A stretch of DNA of 64,000 bases from Streptomyces musisoli (GCF_016741855.1 NZ_JAERRH010000012.1:124001-188000), one strand, 5' to 3'. Shown: positions 27,501 to 37,833, numbered from the stretch's first letter. The notes: a model not told the origin generated them from the sequence alone. Program-made: numbers and translations.

Positions 27501-28340
27501 GAGTACGCGGCGATGGGCTTCGAGTACGGCTACTCGCTGGCCCGCCCCGACGCGCTCGTGATGTGGGAGGCGCAGTTCGGCGACTTCGTCAACGGTGCCC
27601 AGACGGTCGTGGACGAGTTCATCTCCTCGGCCGAGCAGAAGTGGGGCCAGACCTCCGGCGTCACCCTGCTGCTGCCGCACGGCTACGAGGGCCAGGGCCC
27701 GGACCACTCCTCGGCCCGCCCGGAGCGGTTCCTCCAGCTGTGCGCGCAGAACAACATGACGGTCGCGATGCCGACCTCGCCGTCGAACTACTTCCACCTC
27801 CTGCGGTGGCAGGTGCACAACCCGCACCACAAGCCGCTGGTCGTCTTCACGCCGAAGTCGATGCTGCGCCTGAAGGCCGCCGCTTCGAAGGCGGAGGAGT
27901 TCACGAGCGGCGAGTTCCGCCCGGTCATCGGTGACAGCACGGTCGACCCGGCCGCGGTCCGCAAGGTCGTCTTCTGCGCCGGCAAGGTCTACTACGACCT
28001 GGAGGCCGAGCGGCAGAAGCGCGGCGCCACGGACACGGCGATCATCCGCATCGAGCGCCTGTACCCGCTGCCGGGTGACGAGCTCCAGGCGGAGGTCAAC
28101 AAGTACCCGAACGCCGAGAAGTACCTGTGGACGCAGGAGGAGCCGGCGAACCAGGGTGCCTGGCCGTTCATCGCGCTCAACCTGATCGACCACCTGGACC
28201 TGGCGGTCGGCGCGGACATCCCGGCCGGCGAGCGGCTGCGGCGCATCTCGCGTCCGCACGGCTCGTCCCCGGCGGTGGGCTCCGCGAAGCGTCACCAGGC
28301 CGAGCAGGAGCAGCTGGTGCGTGAGGTCTTCGAGGCGTAG
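24522..28340 (+). CDS. kgd: multifunctional 2-oxoglutarate decarboxylase / dehydrogenase E1-E2
   Basis: TCA-cycle enzyme of 1272 residues from GTG 24522 (AGAGGG upstream); a GTG at 24495 is in frame but less likely. The N-terminal peptide ([31 protein letters not shown]) is followed by a flexible Ala/Pro linker (about 60-155). Next is an E2-like acyltransferase domain with DHRVIQGA, then a thiamine-diphosphate E1 module with [11 protein letters not shown] and [17 protein letters not shown], and a transketolase-like C-terminus. This matches mycobacterial Kgd/SucA. It decarboxylates 2-oxoglutarate and, with E3, can make succinyl-CoA. GarA/OdhI-type FHA proteins inhibit the family elsewhere; none is encoded here. 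Confidence 0.97.
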   Translation: MSPQSPSNSSISTDDQAGKNPAAAFGPNEWLVDEIYQQYLQDPNSVDRAWWDFFADYKPGAPATPAPAGTAAAGAAETTPTAPQAKPAAPAPQAAAPAPAAPKPAAAQAPAPAPAPAPAAKAAPAPAKPAQPAQAPAQPKAKAAPATEAPDGPEYVTLRGPSAAVAKNMNASLELPTATSVRAVPVKLLFDNRIVINNHLKRARGGKISFTHLIGFAMVQAIKAMPAMNYAFGEKDGKPTLVKPPHVNLGLAIDLVKPNGDRQLVVAAIKKAETLNFFEFWQAYEDIVRRAREGKLTMDDFTGVTVSLTNPGGLGTVHSVPRLMPGQSVIMGVGSMDYPAEFQGTSQDTLNKLGISKVMTLTSTYDHRVIQGAASGEFLRQVANLLLGENGFYDEIFEALRIPYEPVRWLKDIDASHDDDVTKAARVFELIHSYRVRGHVMADTDPLEYRQRKHPDLDIVEHGLTLWDLEREFAVGGFAGKSMMKLRDILGVLRDSYCRTTGIEFMHIQDPKQRKWIQDRVERPHSKPEREEQLRILRRLNAAEAFETFLQTKYVGQKRFSLEGGESVIPLLDAVIDSAAESRLDEVVIGMAHRGRLNVLANIVGKSYAQIFREFEGNLDPKSMHGSGDVKYHLGAEGTFTGLDGEQIKVSLVANPSHLEAVDPVLEGVARAKQDIINKGGTDFTVLPVAIHGDAAFAGQGVVAETLNMSQLRGYRTGGTVHIVINNQVGFTAAPESSRSSMYATDVARMIEAPIFHVNGDDPEAVVRVARLAFEFRQAFNKDVVIDLICYRRRGHNESDNPAFTQPLMYDLIDKKRSVRKLYTESLIGRGDITLEEAEQALQDYQGQLEKVFTEVREATSQPAAGDAQAPQDGFPVAVPTAISAEVVKRIAESQVTVPDHITVHPRLQPQLQRRAAMVEDGTIDWGMGETLAVGSLLLEGTPVRLAGQDSQRGTFGQRHAVLIDRETGEEYTPLQYLSEDQARLTVYNSLLSEYAAMGFEYGYSLARPDALVMWEAQFGDFVNGAQTVVDEFISSAEQKWGQTSGVTLLLPHGYEGQGPDHSSARPERFLQLCAQNNMTVAMPTSPSNYFHLLRWQVHNPHHKPLVVFTPKSMLRLKAAASKAEEFTSGEFRPVIGDSTVDPAAVRKVVFCAGKVYYDLEAERQKRGATDTAIIRIERLYPLPGDELQAEVNKYPNAEKYLWTQEEPANQGAWPFIALNLIDHLDLAVGADIPAGERLRRISRPHGSSPAVGSAKRHQAEQEQLVREVFEA

Positions 28341-28365
28341 GCCTCCGGCGGTTTGGCCGAACACC

Positions 28366-28403
28366 AGGGCCCGGTGCCGAGTTCCGACTCGGTGCCGGGC
28401 CCT
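28366..28403. terminator. hairpin after kgd
   Basis: Arms 28366-28382 and 28387-28403 pair over 9 and 6 bp with a symmetric two-base internal mismatch and a tccg loop. It lies 26 bases after the kgd stop, between kgd and the convergent NB-ARC gene, and may serve both directions. Confidence 0.75.
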
Positions 28404-28505
28404 TCGCCTACCCGGGAGCGGCCCGGTGCCGTGCGCGAGTGCGGGTGCGTGGCGGCTGGTCGCGCGGTTCCCCGCGCCCCTGAGGGCAGTCCCTTGCGGG
28501 GCGCT

Positions 28506-31500
28506 TCAGCCCAGGTATGCCTCGAAGTCCCAGTACGGGCGGACCCGTTGGCGGGCCGAGAGGGTGTGCGGGTGCTGGGCGCCCAGCGTGCGGGTGAGGG
28601 CCAGCAGGGCGTCCTCCTCCAGCTTGCCGGCCTCCTCCTGCTCGTGGGCCGCCCGCAGATCCGCGGCGAGCGCCACCTGACCGGACAGCGTGAGCGGATG
28701 CTCGTGCCCCAGCATGTGCCGGGACCGGCGCAGGGTCTCCCGGCTCAGCTCCACCGCGTCGTCGATCCGGCCGTTGAAGTTGCGCGCGCCGGCCGCGTTG
28801 AGGGCGCAGCCCAGGACCCAGGGGTGGTCCGCGCCGAGCGTCGCGGTGAGACCGGCGAGCGCCGACTCGAACATCGACAGCGCCTCGGCCCGCTCGCCCG
28901 CGGACTGCATCACCAGCCCCGTGTTGGAGAGCATGCCGGTGGCCACGGGGTGTGCGGGGCCGAGCAGTGTCCGGTAGCCCGACTCCGCCTCGTCGATGAG
29001 GTCGCGGGCCTGGCTGAGGTCGCCGTGTTCGCGCAGGAAGTTGCCGTAGTTGGTGAGGAACGCGAGGGTGCGGTAGTGCTCGCGGCCGTGCAGCTGGATC
29101 AGCTGGTCCAGCAGGCTGGCCATGGACGGTCCGACGTCCGGCGCGTGCCCGCCCTCGCGGCGCCGGCACATGGCCAGCTGGGAGCGGGCTTCCAGGGTCT
29201 GCGGGTGCTGCGGGCCGAGCACCTGCACATGGAGCCGCACGACCGGTTCCTGCCGGGCCAGCGCCTCCCGGTAGCGGCCGAGCAGCCGGAGGCTGTGGGT
29301 GACCGCGTTGCCGGAGTGCAGGGTGTTGATGTGCCGGGCCCGCAGCACGCTCTCGCCGCGCGCCAGGGTCTCCAGGTCGAGGTCCAGCGCCTCGGCGTAC
29401 CGGCCCAGCATGCGCAGGGTGACGGCGAGGTTGTGCCGGGCGACCAGGGTGGGGGGCTCGTCCTGGCCGAGAAGCCGCTCGTTGCCGTCGAGGACCTCGC
29501 GCTGGAGGTCGTACGCCTCCTGGTAGCGGCCCAGGGAGCGCAGGCCGGACGCGATGGCGCTCTTGCTGAGCAGTTCGCCGATCTCGTTGCGCCGGGGGGC
29601 GGCCCGCAGCTGTTTCAGCACGCCACGGTGCAGCTCGTACAGCTCGCGGAACCGGCCGCTGTTGCGCAGCATGTTGCCCTCCTGGGTGGCCAGGTCGAGC
29701 ATCGGCTGGTCGATCGGGTCCATGAAGCGGGTCCACTGCTCGCGCACCTGCTGGGCCAGTTCCAGACCGCCGCTGTACTCGCCGCTGCGGGTGCAGTACC
29801 GCAGGCAGTTCAGGACCAGCTCCTGCACGCGTGGCTGGCGGCTCTCCAGGGCGCCGGAGGGCTGGAGGTGGGGCAGCAGTTCGGCGTAGCGCGGCCAGTT
29901 GCGGCTGTCGGCGGGGTTGCCCGGGTCGGCCTCGGCGAGCAGGGTGCGCACCGCCCGCCGGTGCAGGTCGCCGCCCGTGTCGCCGGTCAGCTTGGAGACG
30001 ATGTCGTGGACCAGGCGGTGCATGTGCACCGACTCCTGGTGGGGGCCGGCCTCGGCGGCGAGCGGCCCGCGGGTCTCCCGGGTGAGCACCGAGTAGTTGA
30101 CCAGGGTGTCCAGGGCCCGGGTCCAGGCAGGCAGGTCGGCGGACATCCAGCGCAGTTCCTCGGGCAGCTCGGCGCGCGGGTAGGCGCGGATGAGGCCGAG
30201 CGGGATGCGGCCGGGGGCGAAGGAGGTGCACAGGCCGAGCACGTCGATGGCCTGGGGCTGGGAGCGGCGCAGCCGGTTGAGCAGTATGGCCCAGGAGGTG
30301 AGGGAGGACTGCGGGAAGCCCTCGCCGGTGACGGGCTCGTCGACGGTGGACAGCCGCCGTTCGCGGACCATCCGCAGGTACTCGTCCACCTCCATGCCGG
30401 ACTCGCCGAGCCAGGAGGCGGCCTGCACCAGCGGCAGCGGCACGTCGCCGAACTCGGCGGCCACCTCGTCGGCCTCCTGCGCGCTGATGTGCGGGGCGCG
30501 GCGCATGAGGTAGCCGGTGGACTCGGGCCGCAGGAACGCGGGGATCTCCAGCACGTCGGTGTGCTCGCTCCAGCCGCGGTTGCGGGAGGTGATCAGGACG
30601 TGCCCGGTGCCCTGCGGGAGCAGCGCCGTCACGGCCTCGATGTCGTCCCAGCCGTCGAAGACGAGCAGCCAGTTCGCGTACGGCTCGCCGCGGCGCAGGG
30701 CGTTGCGGACCGCGCGGATGCGTTCGCCGGGCTCGCTGCCGATGCGCAGGCCGAGTTCGACGGCGAGTTCGCCGAGGCGGTCGCGCTGGATGGTGCGGTC
30801 GTCGCTGTTGACCCACCACACCAGGTCGTAGTCGGTGCTGAAGCGGTGCGCGTACTCGGCGGCCAGCTGTGTCTTGCCGATGCCGGACATGCCGACCAGC
30901 GTGCAGGCGGCGGCACCGCGCTCGGCGTCGGCGAGCCGCTGGTGGAGTTCGCCCAGCAGGTCGTCGCGGCCGGTGAAGCGCGGGTTGCGGCGCGGCACCT
31001 CGCCCCAGATCTCGCACCGCTCGTCCGGGAAGCGGATCCGGCCCGGGGTCGCGCGCGGGCGGGTGAGCGGCTCCAGGCCGAGCCGGCGCAGCAGGCGCTC
31101 CTCGGCGGCCTCCTCGCTCAGCGCCCACAGGCTGGCCGGTTCCAGTACGGCCGTCGCGGGCAGCAGCGGCCGGTTGGTGAGGTTGACCGCGGCGAACCGG
31201 TCGGCGTGCGCGGCGACGAAGCCGCGCAGCGCGTCGTTCCACTCGCCCGGCGGGCGCGGGCCCAGCTCGAAGAACCAGTCGTTGAGGACCAGCAGCACCT
31301 TGCCGCTGGCCAGCAGCAGATCGCCGAGCGAGTCCTCCAGCGCCACCTCGCGCGGCGGGTCCCAGCGCTGGAGTGTGGCCCGGTGTCCGTGCCGCTCCAG
31401 GCACTGCGCGATCCACGCCGCCCACGAGCGGTGGTACCCCGGGAAGACCACGAGGACATGCTCGGGTGCCACCGCGCCGTTCGCGCCCGGCCGCCGCTGT

Positions 31501-31508
31501 TCCGCCAT
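28506..31508 (-). CDS. TIR-like/NB-ARC/TPR protein, FxsT type
   Basis: Large STAND NTPase of 1000 residues. ATG 31508 has AGGGAG 5 bases upstream. N-terminal TIR-like domain (15-145: VLVVFPGYHRSWAAWIAQCLE, then LQRWDPPRE and GEWNDALRGF); NB-ARC domain from about 178 with Walker A GMSGIGKTQ (206-214) and Walker B-like WLLVFDGWDD; about 450 residues of TPR repeats built on LGPxHPxTL and GRYxEALxL. This layout is that of FxsT, the TPR component of FxSxx-COOH peptide systems, and of signal-sensing STAND switches. It is the last gene of the minus-strand cluster, 83 bases after the HExxH gene. The trigger and effect are unknown. Confidence 0.85.
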   Translation of the reverse strand: MAEQRRPGANGAVAPEHVLVVFPGYHRSWAAWIAQCLERHGHRATLQRWDPPREVALEDSLGDLLLASGKVLLVLNDWFFELGPRPPGEWNDALRGFVAAHADRFAAVNLTNRPLLPATAVLEPASLWALSEEAAEERLLRRLGLEPLTRPRATPGRIRFPDERCEIWGEVPRRNPRFTGRDDLLGELHQRLADAERGAAACTLVGMSGIGKTQLAAEYAHRFSTDYDLVWWVNSDDRTIQRDRLGELAVELGLRIGSEPGERIRAVRNALRRGEPYANWLLVFDGWDDIEAVTALLPQGTGHVLITSRNRGWSEHTDVLEIPAFLRPESTGYLMRRAPHISAQEADEVAAEFGDVPLPLVQAASWLGESGMEVDEYLRMVRERRLSTVDEPVTGEGFPQSSLTSWAILLNRLRRSQPQAIDVLGLCTSFAPGRIPLGLIRAYPRAELPEELRWMSADLPAWTRALDTLVNYSVLTRETRGPLAAEAGPHQESVHMHRLVHDIVSKLTGDTGGDLHRRAVRTLLAEADPGNPADSRNWPRYAELLPHLQPSGALESRQPRVQELVLNCLRYCTRSGEYSGGLELAQQVREQWTRFMDPIDQPMLDLATQEGNMLRNSGRFRELYELHRGVLKQLRAAPRRNEIGELLSKSAIASGLRSLGRYQEAYDLQREVLDGNERLLGQDEPPTLVARHNLAVTLRMLGRYAEALDLDLETLARGESVLRARHINTLHSGNAVTHSLRLLGRYREALARQEPVVRLHVQVLGPQHPQTLEARSQLAMCRRREGGHAPDVGPSMASLLDQLIQLHGREHYRTLAFLTNYGNFLREHGDLSQARDLIDEAESGYRTLLGPAHPVATGMLSNTGLVMQSAGERAEALSMFESALAGLTATLGADHPWVLGCALNAAGARNFNGRIDDAVELSRETLRRSRHMLGHEHPLTLSGQVALAADLRAAHEQEEAGKLEEDALLALTRTLGAQHPHTLSARQRVRPYWDFEAYLG

Positions 31509-31591
31509 CGCCGCTCCCTGCTCCCGCCGCGGCTGCCGGCCTCCTGGGCAGTCGCATGCACAACGTAACGCAATAATGCCTCTACGGAGCG

Positions 31592-32923
31592 TCATCCGGG
31601 CGGCCGGACGGCCACCCCGAGGTACGCGTGGTGGTACCCCATCTGCCGGACGAACTCCCGCCCGTACGGGGTCAGTTCATCCGAATCGGTCAGGAGGGAC
31701 AAGGCCTCGGCGACCTGCTCCCGGCACGTCTCGAACCGTTCGGCGGCGCGCCGCCGCCACACCCAGGCGGGTCCGGTGCGGGCCCGCCACCACAGGTCCA
31801 GCAGCGCCAGGTGCGCATAGGCGCCCTGGAGTACGCCGGGGACCGGGCGCGGGTCCCGCCGCCAGCCCACCCGGTGCAGGCTGCCGCCGGGCCGCCACAG
31901 CGGGACCATTTCGTCCAGGACGGCCAGCTTGGTGTGGTGCGTCTCGTGCACCAGCAGCTCGGCCAGCTCCCGCCGGTCCGCCGGCAGCTGGGCCAGGACG
32001 GCGCCGGGCGCGGTGCGTACGGTGGCGCTGAGCGGCGGTCCGGTGGCCGCGGGCGGTGCGAGCGGGACGACGGCGCGGACGAGCGCGCCGGTCTCGGCGG
32101 CGCGGGCGGGGTGGGTCGCGGCCAGCAGGGCGTGCGCGTCCCGCCACCGGGCGGCCCACGCGGCATGGTCGGAGTAGGGGCGCTCGGCCGCGGGCAGCGC
32201 CGCCGGTCCGATGCCGCCCGCGGGCACCCGGTGGGGGTCCACGTCGTCGAGTACGGCGGTGCCGCCGGGCAGCGTGTGCAGCGCCGACCAGGCGAGGGCG
32301 CCGTCGGCGGTCCAGCGGGTGCCGGGCCCGGCCGGGGCGGAGCCGGGCAACAGCAGGGTCTGGCCCGCGCCGTCGGTGACGCGTACGGCTCCGGCCCGGA
32401 CGGACAGCCGGACCCGGCCGCGGGCGGAGCGCAGCAGCCCGATGCCGGGCAGCGGCAGGCTGCCGGCCGGCAGCGGGCGGGTGGTGGTGAACCGGCAGCC
32501 GGCGCGCAGTGCGGCGGCCACGGCCACCGCGCCCAGGCCGGCGAGGGCCTCCCGGAAGTCCGGGCCGTCGGGCGCGGCGAGCGCCGTGGCCAGCCAGGCG
32601 CCGGTCGTCGGGTAGTCGAGTACGGCGCGTACGGCCGGGGCGTCGGTCAGCTCGGCCCGCTCCAGCAGCGCCCAGTCGTCCTCGAAGCGTCGCCGGGTCG
32701 CCGCGGGCAGGGTGCCGCGCGCGGTGTCGACCCGGACCAGCAGGGACTTCAGCAGCAGCATCCGCCGGGCGTGCAGGGCGGCGCCGAGGGCCGTGGTGGC
32801 CGCGGGCAGCGGCCGGGTGCGGGCCAGGGCGGTGAGGATCGCGGGCGGGACCGGGCCGGAAGCGGGGGCGGCCGGGGCGGGCGGCCGTATGTCTCCCGCG
32901 GGTCCGACGGCTGGCGGGGTCAT
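31592..32923 (-). CDS. HExxH-motif peptide modification enzyme (peptide beta-hydroxylase-like)
   Basis: Protein of 443 residues. The start ATG 32923 overlaps the stop of the small gene upstream (ATGA), which decides the start. HETHH at 326-330 with the following NxxL-like helix (TKLAVLDEMVPLWRPGG) matches the HExxH domain found as the C-terminal part of, or beside, FxsB radical SAM enzymes. This family is now associated with 2-oxoglutarate-dependent peptide hydroxylation. The N-terminal 300 residues are Ala/Leu-rich and helical. No radical SAM motif (CxxxCxxC) exists in this protein or its neighbours. The likely substrate is a peptide, perhaps the small protein encoded just upstream; this is inference. 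Confidence 0.8.
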   Translation of the reverse strand: MTPPAVGPAGDIRPPAPAAPASGPVPPAILTALARTRPLPAATTALGAALHARRMLLLKSLLVRVDTARGTLPAATRRRFEDDWALLERAELTDAPAVRAVLDYPTTGAWLATALAAPDGPDFREALAGLGAVAVAAALRAGCRFTTTRPLPAGSLPLPGIGLLRSARGRVRLSVRAGAVRVTDGAGQTLLLPGSAPAGPGTRWTADGALAWSALHTLPGGTAVLDDVDPHRVPAGGIGPAALPAAERPYSDHAAWAARWRDAHALLAATHPARAAETGALVRAVVPLAPPAATGPPLSATVRTAPGAVLAQLPADRRELAELLVHETHHTKLAVLDEMVPLWRPGGSLHRVGWRRDPRPVPGVLQGAYAHLALLDLWWRARTGPAWVWRRRAAERFETCREQVAEALSLLTDSDELTPYGREFVRQMGYHHAYLGVAVRPPG

Positions 32924-33198
32924 GCCACGGTGTCCTCGCCGGGTAAGGACCGGCGCACGGGACCGGCCGAAAACGCATGCCCGGACCGGCCGGGCGCGAT
33001 CCCGTCGTCGCCGCCGGTGGTGTACCAGACCCGGCGCAGCCCGTCCGGGTCGGCGAGCACGCCGGCGACCGCGGCGAGCACCTCCGGATCGTCCATGGCA
33101 CGCAGTGTCCGCAGGTCGACGTCGGTGAGGCCGGGCGGGAACACGGCCTCTGCGGCGTTCTCGCCGAAGCCGGCCCCCCGTGTCATTGGCTCCCCCAC
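32920..33198 (-). CDS. small protein, candidate modified peptide or leader (FxsA-like N-half)
   Basis: Product of 92 residues from GTG 33198 (GGAGGAG 8 bases upstream); ATG 33186 would give 88. The N-half FPPGLTDVDLRTLRAMDDPEVLAAVAGVL-like helix resembles the leader part of FxsA precursor peptides. The C-half is Gly/Ser/polar and contains RVWYTTGGDDGIAPG and SGHAFSAGPVRR. It does not end in FxSxx. Position is the strongest argument: it is coupled by a 4-base overlap to the HExxH enzyme. It may be the substrate, or a small recognition protein for it. Confidence 0.6.
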   Translation of the reverse strand: MGEPMTRGAGFGENAAEAVFPPGLTDVDLRTLRAMDDPEVLAAVAGVLADPDGLRRVWYTTGGDDGIAPGRSGHAFSAGPVRRSLPGEDTVA

Positions 33199-33290
33199 CC
33201 TCGGCTCCTCCCTGCCCTACGCCCGCCCCGCGCAGCCGCAGTGGCTGCCCACTTCTTCCCGACAGGCCGGAAGCAGAAACCCCGGGTGGT

Positions 33291-36200
33291 TCAACTCCGG
33301 TCAAGTTCGCCGGCGTCGGCCCAGTCCTGGGACCACGGCCACCAGGGCGGGGCCGTGTCCCGCCAGGCCTGCTCGGGCAGCGACCGGGCGTCCGCGGGCG
33401 GCGGTTCCCGCTCGGCCCGCCGGGTCAGCTCGACGTCGGTCCAGTCGACCTGGCGCAGCGCCCCGACGAGCCGCTGCCACTGGTCCAGGGCCGCCCGGAA
33501 CGCGCCGCCCGCCGCACCGGGCCGCCCCATCAGCGCCAGCACCGCCCCGCAGCCGTGCCGGGCGCGGGCGGCCGTCACGGAGCCGGGGTCGCCGCCGTGG
33601 GCCGACTCCGCCTCCCGTTCGGCGTTCTCGTACGCCTGAAGCGCCTCCATCAGCACCGGCGCGCCCGCGTGGTACCAGCCCTCCAGCCGCACCCGGCCCA
33701 GCTGGAGCCACACCTCGGCCCGTACGGCGGCGTCGGTCGCCGCGCGCACCGCCTGGCCGAGCAGGTGCCGGCTCTCGAACAGGTCGGGCAGGAAGCCGAG
33801 GTGGCGGAAGCGCTGGGCGAGGGCGCTGCCGACCAGGCCCTGGAGCCGGCCGCGGTGGGCGGACCGGGCGGGCAGCGACTTCAGTGCCTCGCGCAGCACG
33901 TACTCGGCCCGGTCCACCACGCCGGCGCCGGCGCCCGTGGAGGCCCTCCGGAGCAGCGACTCGCCCCAGGCGGTGAGGAGCTGGACGCGCAGGGGGCCGT
34001 CGGCGGGGGCGAGCAGCGCGGCCCGCTCGTAGGCCGCGTCGGCCTCCGCGGGCTCCCCGGCGGCGTCGTGGAACGCGGCGAGCGCGGCCAGGGACGGCAG
34101 CAGCAGGGCCGGGTCGTCGCCCGCGGCCCGCCGGGCCTCGTGCAGCGCCTGCCGTGTCTCGGCGTCCTCGGCGCCGGCCCCGCGCAGCGCTCGCGCGAGA
34201 TCGAGCAGCGCGGGCCCGCGCACGGCGTCGGAGGCCCGCTGCCGTGCCAACAGCGTGCATGCTTCGCGCAGTTCGGGTACTGCGGCACCGGGGTGCCGCA
34301 GATCGAGCAGGATCCGCCCACGCAGCAGGAGCCGGTCCCGATGGGCGGCCACCTCCCACGGCACACCCGGCGCCGCCCCGGCTCCCCGGCCGGCCGCCCC
34401 GCCGGGACCCGCGGACGGCACGGACGCGTGGTCCGGGTACGGATCGCCACCCGGCACGGCAGGGACCGTGCCCCCTGGCACCCCGCCCACGGCCGCCCCG
34501 CCGGGACCCGCGGACGGCACGGACGCGTGGTCCGGGTACGGATCGCCACCCGGCACGGCAGGGAGCGTGCGCCCCGACACGCCGTCCACGGGCGTCCCGC
34601 CGGCCGGTGCGGTGGCGGTCGGCTCGTTCTCGTCCCCGGCTTCCTCCCCGGCTCCTTCCCCGTCGCCGTCCCCGTCCCGCGCCGCGTCGTTCGGCCGGGC
34701 GCGGGCCGCGGCGGTGATCCGGGGCCACGGCGGTGTGCCGGCGTCCAGGGGGCGCAGCGCCTCCGTCAGCTGGTCCGGCTCCGCCGTCAGGCGCCACAAC
34801 TCGCGTCGACAGGCGGCCAGCTCCAGGGCAGCGTCGGCCCGCTCCCGGCTGTCGGCGGGGGCCGTGGCGTACGCGGCGGCGAGTTCGGTCGCGGCCTCCC
34901 GCAGCAGCCCGGCCCGCCGCCCCTGCGTACGCGGGCCCGCCGTGCCGGCCTCCGCGCGCAGCACACGGCCGAGGACCAGGCGGGCCCGGGCCGCGGGCCC
35001 GGGATCGTGGACGCCGCCGGTGCCGGCCGTGGCGACGCGGGCCTGCTCCCGGGCCCGGCGCAGCATCTCCGGGTCGGCCAGCTGCCGCCACCGGTCGAGC
35101 AGCCGCTCGGCCTCGGTCAGCGGGTCGGGCGTGACCAGGTCCGGCAGATAGAAGCGGAGCACGCGCGCGGGGATGCGGGCGAACAGCTCGGCCTCCACGC
35201 TGCCGCCGTCCCGCGGCCCGCCGTCCTCGGCGAGCCGCCCGGTGCCGGCGGCCGGGTCGTGGTCGGCGAGCCGGACCGCGGCCAAGGCGGCGAAGTTGCG
35301 GGTCCCCTTGCCGAAGTGCCGTTCCACATAGGCCGAGCAGTGCTTGAGGACGAGGCCGGCGGTGTCCTGGTCGAGGGAGGACAGCAGCAGGTCCTGCATC
35401 CGGGGCGAGTAGGCGAAGCAGGGCTGGTCCTCGGTGCCGGGCAGTTGCCGCAGCAGTCCGCCGAGCAGTACCTCGGCCAGTTCCATGGGGCCGGTGTCGG
35501 GCAGCATGGCCCGCTGGACCAGCTGCATCACGGGCAGGGTGAGGGGCGCGGCGGCGAGGTAGACGGCCAGCCGGAGGGCGCCGGGCGAGGCGCCGGCCCG
35601 GAAGGCGCGCAGCAGGTCGTCGTCGCTGCGCGGCGGCGGGGCGGCGGCCGGTTCCGCGGCTGCCGTACCGGCGTGGGCGATGCCGGCCCAGGCGTGCTCA
35701 CGGGTCGGTCCGGTGCCGCCGAGCAGCCGGGCGAACGCCTCGAACGCCTCCGGGGTGGGCTGGAGCACGGGCACGGGCCGGGCATCGGACGGCACCTCCT
35801 CCCACGGCTCGTCCTCGGGCAGGAAGTCCAGGTGCCCGCCGGTCTCTCCGGCCCGGACCAGCAGCCCGGGCTCGGCGGGCAGCGCGGTACGGCCCCACAG
35901 GCGGGGCGGCAGCGGCTGGACCACGGCCAGCGGGGCGGTGCGCGGCCAGCGGTGCAGCAGGCGCTGCGCGATGCCGTTCTGCCACAGCGGACCGACGCAG
36001 TCGCTGATGACGAAGGTGAGCCGGCGCCCGCTGGGGTCGTGCAGTTCGTCGACGGGGCGCAGCCGGGTGCGCCGGCCGGGGCCGGCGGTCGTGCCGACCA
36101 GGGGGGTGCCGGAGTCGTCGGCGTACAGGTGGTGGACGCGGACGGAGGCGAACGCGCCGGACTGCTGGCAGGCCTGGCGCAGTTCCTCGACCATCTCGCC

Positions 36201-36812
36201 CCAGACGGCCATGGCGGGGCCGGTGTCCATGAGCAGCTGGACGTCGCAGCGCCGGCGGCGGCCGGGCCGGGTGACGGGGAGCAGGATGCCGCTGGCGGCG
36301 GCCCGGTCGGCGGTGGCCGCCTCGTCGATCCGCTCGTCCCGGCCGCGCGGGGAGGCGGTGCGGTAGCGGCCGAGGGCGCGCAGTGCCTTTTGCAGGCCGA
36401 GCAGTCCGGGCAGGGCGCCGGCGGCGGGAGCACGGACCGGGAAGGCCGCGGGGGCGTCGCCCTCGGCCCGCCCGCCCGGGACACGGCCCGGGGTGTGCAG
36501 CGGGACGGCGGGGGCGAGGGCGTCCGTGGGGGCCGTGGGCGGGGCGCCGGGGCCGGCTGCCGGGGAGGCGCCGGGCGGTGCGGACTCCGGCTGGGGGCCG
36601 GGCGCACCGTCCGATGCCGCCGCGGGCGTGCCGGGCGCGCCGTCCGGTGCCGCCGCGGGCGTGCCGGTGCCGGGTGGGCCGGGGTCGTCGCGGGGCGGTG
36701 CCGTGCCGAGCCGCCGGGCCAGCCACAGCGCGTCCGCCACGTCCTCGGCGGTCGGCTGGAGCCCGCCCTGGCGCAGCTTGCCGATCAGCTCGTCCAGACG
36801 CATCCCCGGCAT
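33291..36812 (-). CDS. SAV_2336-like protein with vWA-type domain and TPR-like C-terminus
   Basis: Protein of 1173 residues. The first 36 residues are helical ([28 protein letters not shown]), a domain recurrent in this family. A Pro/Ala/Gly linker (37-135) precedes a vWA-like fold (about 185-330) whose MIDAS is degenerate: DTGPAM at 196-201 in place of DxSxS, with [10 protein letters not shown] later. Residues 400-560 are helical; the C-terminal half has Ala-rich TPR-like helices interrupted by an acidic/Pro-Gly insert with a duplicated 33-residue unit. Only 7 bases separate it from moxR. In vWA-MoxR-VMAP systems the vWA protein is the presumed client of the MoxR ATPase. Confidence 0.75.
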   Translation of the reverse strand: MPGMRLDELIGKLRQGGLQPTAEDVADALWLARRLGTAPPRDDPGPPGTGTPAAAPDGAPGTPAAASDGAPGPQPESAPPGASPAAGPGAPPTAPTDALAPAVPLHTPGRVPGGRAEGDAPAAFPVRAPAAGALPGLLGLQKALRALGRYRTASPRGRDERIDEAATADRAAASGILLPVTRPGRRRRCDVQLLMDTGPAMAVWGEMVEELRQACQQSGAFASVRVHHLYADDSGTPLVGTTAGPGRRTRLRPVDELHDPSGRRLTFVISDCVGPLWQNGIAQRLLHRWPRTAPLAVVQPLPPRLWGRTALPAEPGLLVRAGETGGHLDFLPEDEPWEEVPSDARPVPVLQPTPEAFEAFARLLGGTGPTREHAWAGIAHAGTAAAEPAAAPPPRSDDDLLRAFRAGASPGALRLAVYLAAAPLTLPVMQLVQRAMLPDTGPMELAEVLLGGLLRQLPGTEDQPCFAYSPRMQDLLLSSLDQDTAGLVLKHCSAYVERHFGKGTRNFAALAAVRLADHDPAAGTGRLAEDGGPRDGGSVEAELFARIPARVLRFYLPDLVTPDPLTEAERLLDRWRQLADPEMLRRAREQARVATAGTGGVHDPGPAARARLVLGRVLRAEAGTAGPRTQGRRAGLLREAATELAAAYATAPADSRERADAALELAACRRELWRLTAEPDQLTEALRPLDAGTPPWPRITAAARARPNDAARDGDGDGEGAGEEAGDENEPTATAPAGGTPVDGVSGRTLPAVPGGDPYPDHASVPSAGPGGAAVGGVPGGTVPAVPGGDPYPDHASVPSAGPGGAAGRGAGAAPGVPWEVAAHRDRLLLRGRILLDLRHPGAAVPELREACTLLARQRASDAVRGPALLDLARALRGAGAEDAETRQALHEARRAAGDDPALLLPSLAALAAFHDAAGEPAEADAAYERAALLAPADGPLRVQLLTAWGESLLRRASTGAGAGVVDRAEYVLREALKSLPARSAHRGRLQGLVGSALAQRFRHLGFLPDLFESRHLLGQAVRAATDAAVRAEVWLQLGRVRLEGWYHAGAPVLMEALQAYENAEREAESAHGGDPGSVTAARARHGCGAVLALMGRPGAAGGAFRAALDQWQRLVGALRQVDWTDVELTRRAEREPPPADARSLPEQAWRDTAPPWWPWSQDWADAGELDRS
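34392..34564. repeat. perfect 74-bp direct repeat within the vWA-protein gene
   Basis: Copies at 34392-34465 and 34491-34564 are identical over 74 bases with 25 bp between; the 99-bp period keeps the reading frame. They encode the repeated [18 protein letters not shown] segment in the low-complexity insert. Confidence 0.95.
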
Positions 36813-36819
36813 CCGCCTC

Positions 36820-37833
36820 TCACCTCGTACGGTCGAGCGGTTGCATCAGCATCTCGGCGATCCGCTCCCGGGTGAGGCCCTGGGCGTGCGGATCGTGCTG
36901 GGTGAGGAACAGGGCGTTGAGGAGCTGGTCGGCGGCGAGCACCTCGCCGGGGTCGCGCTCCAGGAACCTGCGGATCAGGTCCGCGCCGGCACCGGCGCCG
37001 TCCGTGCCGAGGTGCGCCTCGACCATGGCCGTGAGCTGCTCCTCGCCGGGCGGGTCCAGTTCCAGCTGGACGCAGCGGCGCAACAGCGGGGCGGGGAAGT
37101 CGCGTTCGCCGTTGGAGGTCAGCACGATCACCGGGAACGCGGTGCACGCGATACGGCCGCCCTGCACGGCCACCCGGTCGCCGTCGTGCGTGAGCACCTC
37201 GACGACGGGCTCCCGGTCCGCCAGCCGTTCCAGCTCGGGGATCGAGAACTCGCCCTCCTCCAGGGTGTTCAGCAGGTCGTTGGGCAGGTCGAGGTCGCTC
37301 TTGTCCAGCTCGTCGATAAGCAGCACGCGGGGCTGCCCGGCGGGCAGGAGCGCGGTGCCGAGCGGCCCGAGCCGGATGTAGGAGCCGATGCCGGAGGCAG
37401 CGGCGGCGCCGTCGTCCCCGCGGGCGCGTTCCAGCTGGACGTCCTGGAGCCGGGCTATGGCGTCGTACCGGTACAGCCCGTCCTGGAGGGTGGTGCGGCT
37501 GACGATGGGCCAGCGCAGCACCTTGCCCAGACCGAGTTCGTGGGCGATGGCGTACGCCAGGGTCGACTTGCCCGTCCCCGGATTGCCGGTCACCAGCAGG
37601 GGCCGGCGCAGATAGAGGGCGGCGTTGACCGCGTCCACCTCCGCGGGGCGAGGGGCGTAGTTCTCGACCATGCGGCGGCGCACGCCGAGCCGGCGGGCGC
37701 TGCTGGGGTCCTCGGGGCCGCTGTCCGCGCCGTCCCGGGAGGCGGCGAAGTCGCGCCAGGGCGGTGGCGCCGGCAACCGCCGCATGCCGTCGTGCGGCTG
37801 ACCCACTCCGCGGTAGATCCGCCAGTCGTTCAC
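36820..37833 (-). CDS. MoxR-family AAA+ ATPase
   Basis: AAA+ ATPase of 337 residues. Walker A is GNPGTGKST (83-91), Walker [10 protein letters not shown], sensor 1 [11 protein letters not shown], and arginine finger in [10 protein letters not shown]. The first 55 residues are an extension containing an RDFAASRDG segment. GTG 37833 has GGGAGGAG upstream. MoxR proteins act as chaperone-like remodelers of vWA partners; the SAV_2336-like vWA gene follows after 7 bases, giving the expected pair. The trypsin/VMAP-C gene precedes it on the same strand by 187 bases. Confidence 0.92.
   Translation of the reverse strand: MNDWRIYRGVGQPHDGMRRLPAPPPWRDFAASRDGADSGPEDPSSARRLGVRRRMVENYAPRPAEVDAVNAALYLRRPLLVTGNPGTGKSTLAYAIAHELGLGKVLRWPIVSRTTLQDGLYRYDAIARLQDVQLERARGDDGAAAASGIGSYIRLGPLGTALLPAGQPRVLLIDELDKSDLDLPNDLLNTLEEGEFSIPELERLADREPVVEVLTHDGDRVAVQGGRIACTAFPVIVLTSNGERDFPAPLLRRCVQLELDPPGEEQLTAMVEAHLGTDGAGAGADLIRRFLERDPGEVLAADQLLNALFLTQHDPHAQGLTRERIAEMLMQPLDRTR

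Noticed and set aside
24417-28364. 1315-codon minus-strand frame opposite kgd
   Set aside because: It covers a highly conserved enzyme gene on the other strand; no domain-like pattern and composition typical of a shadow frame.
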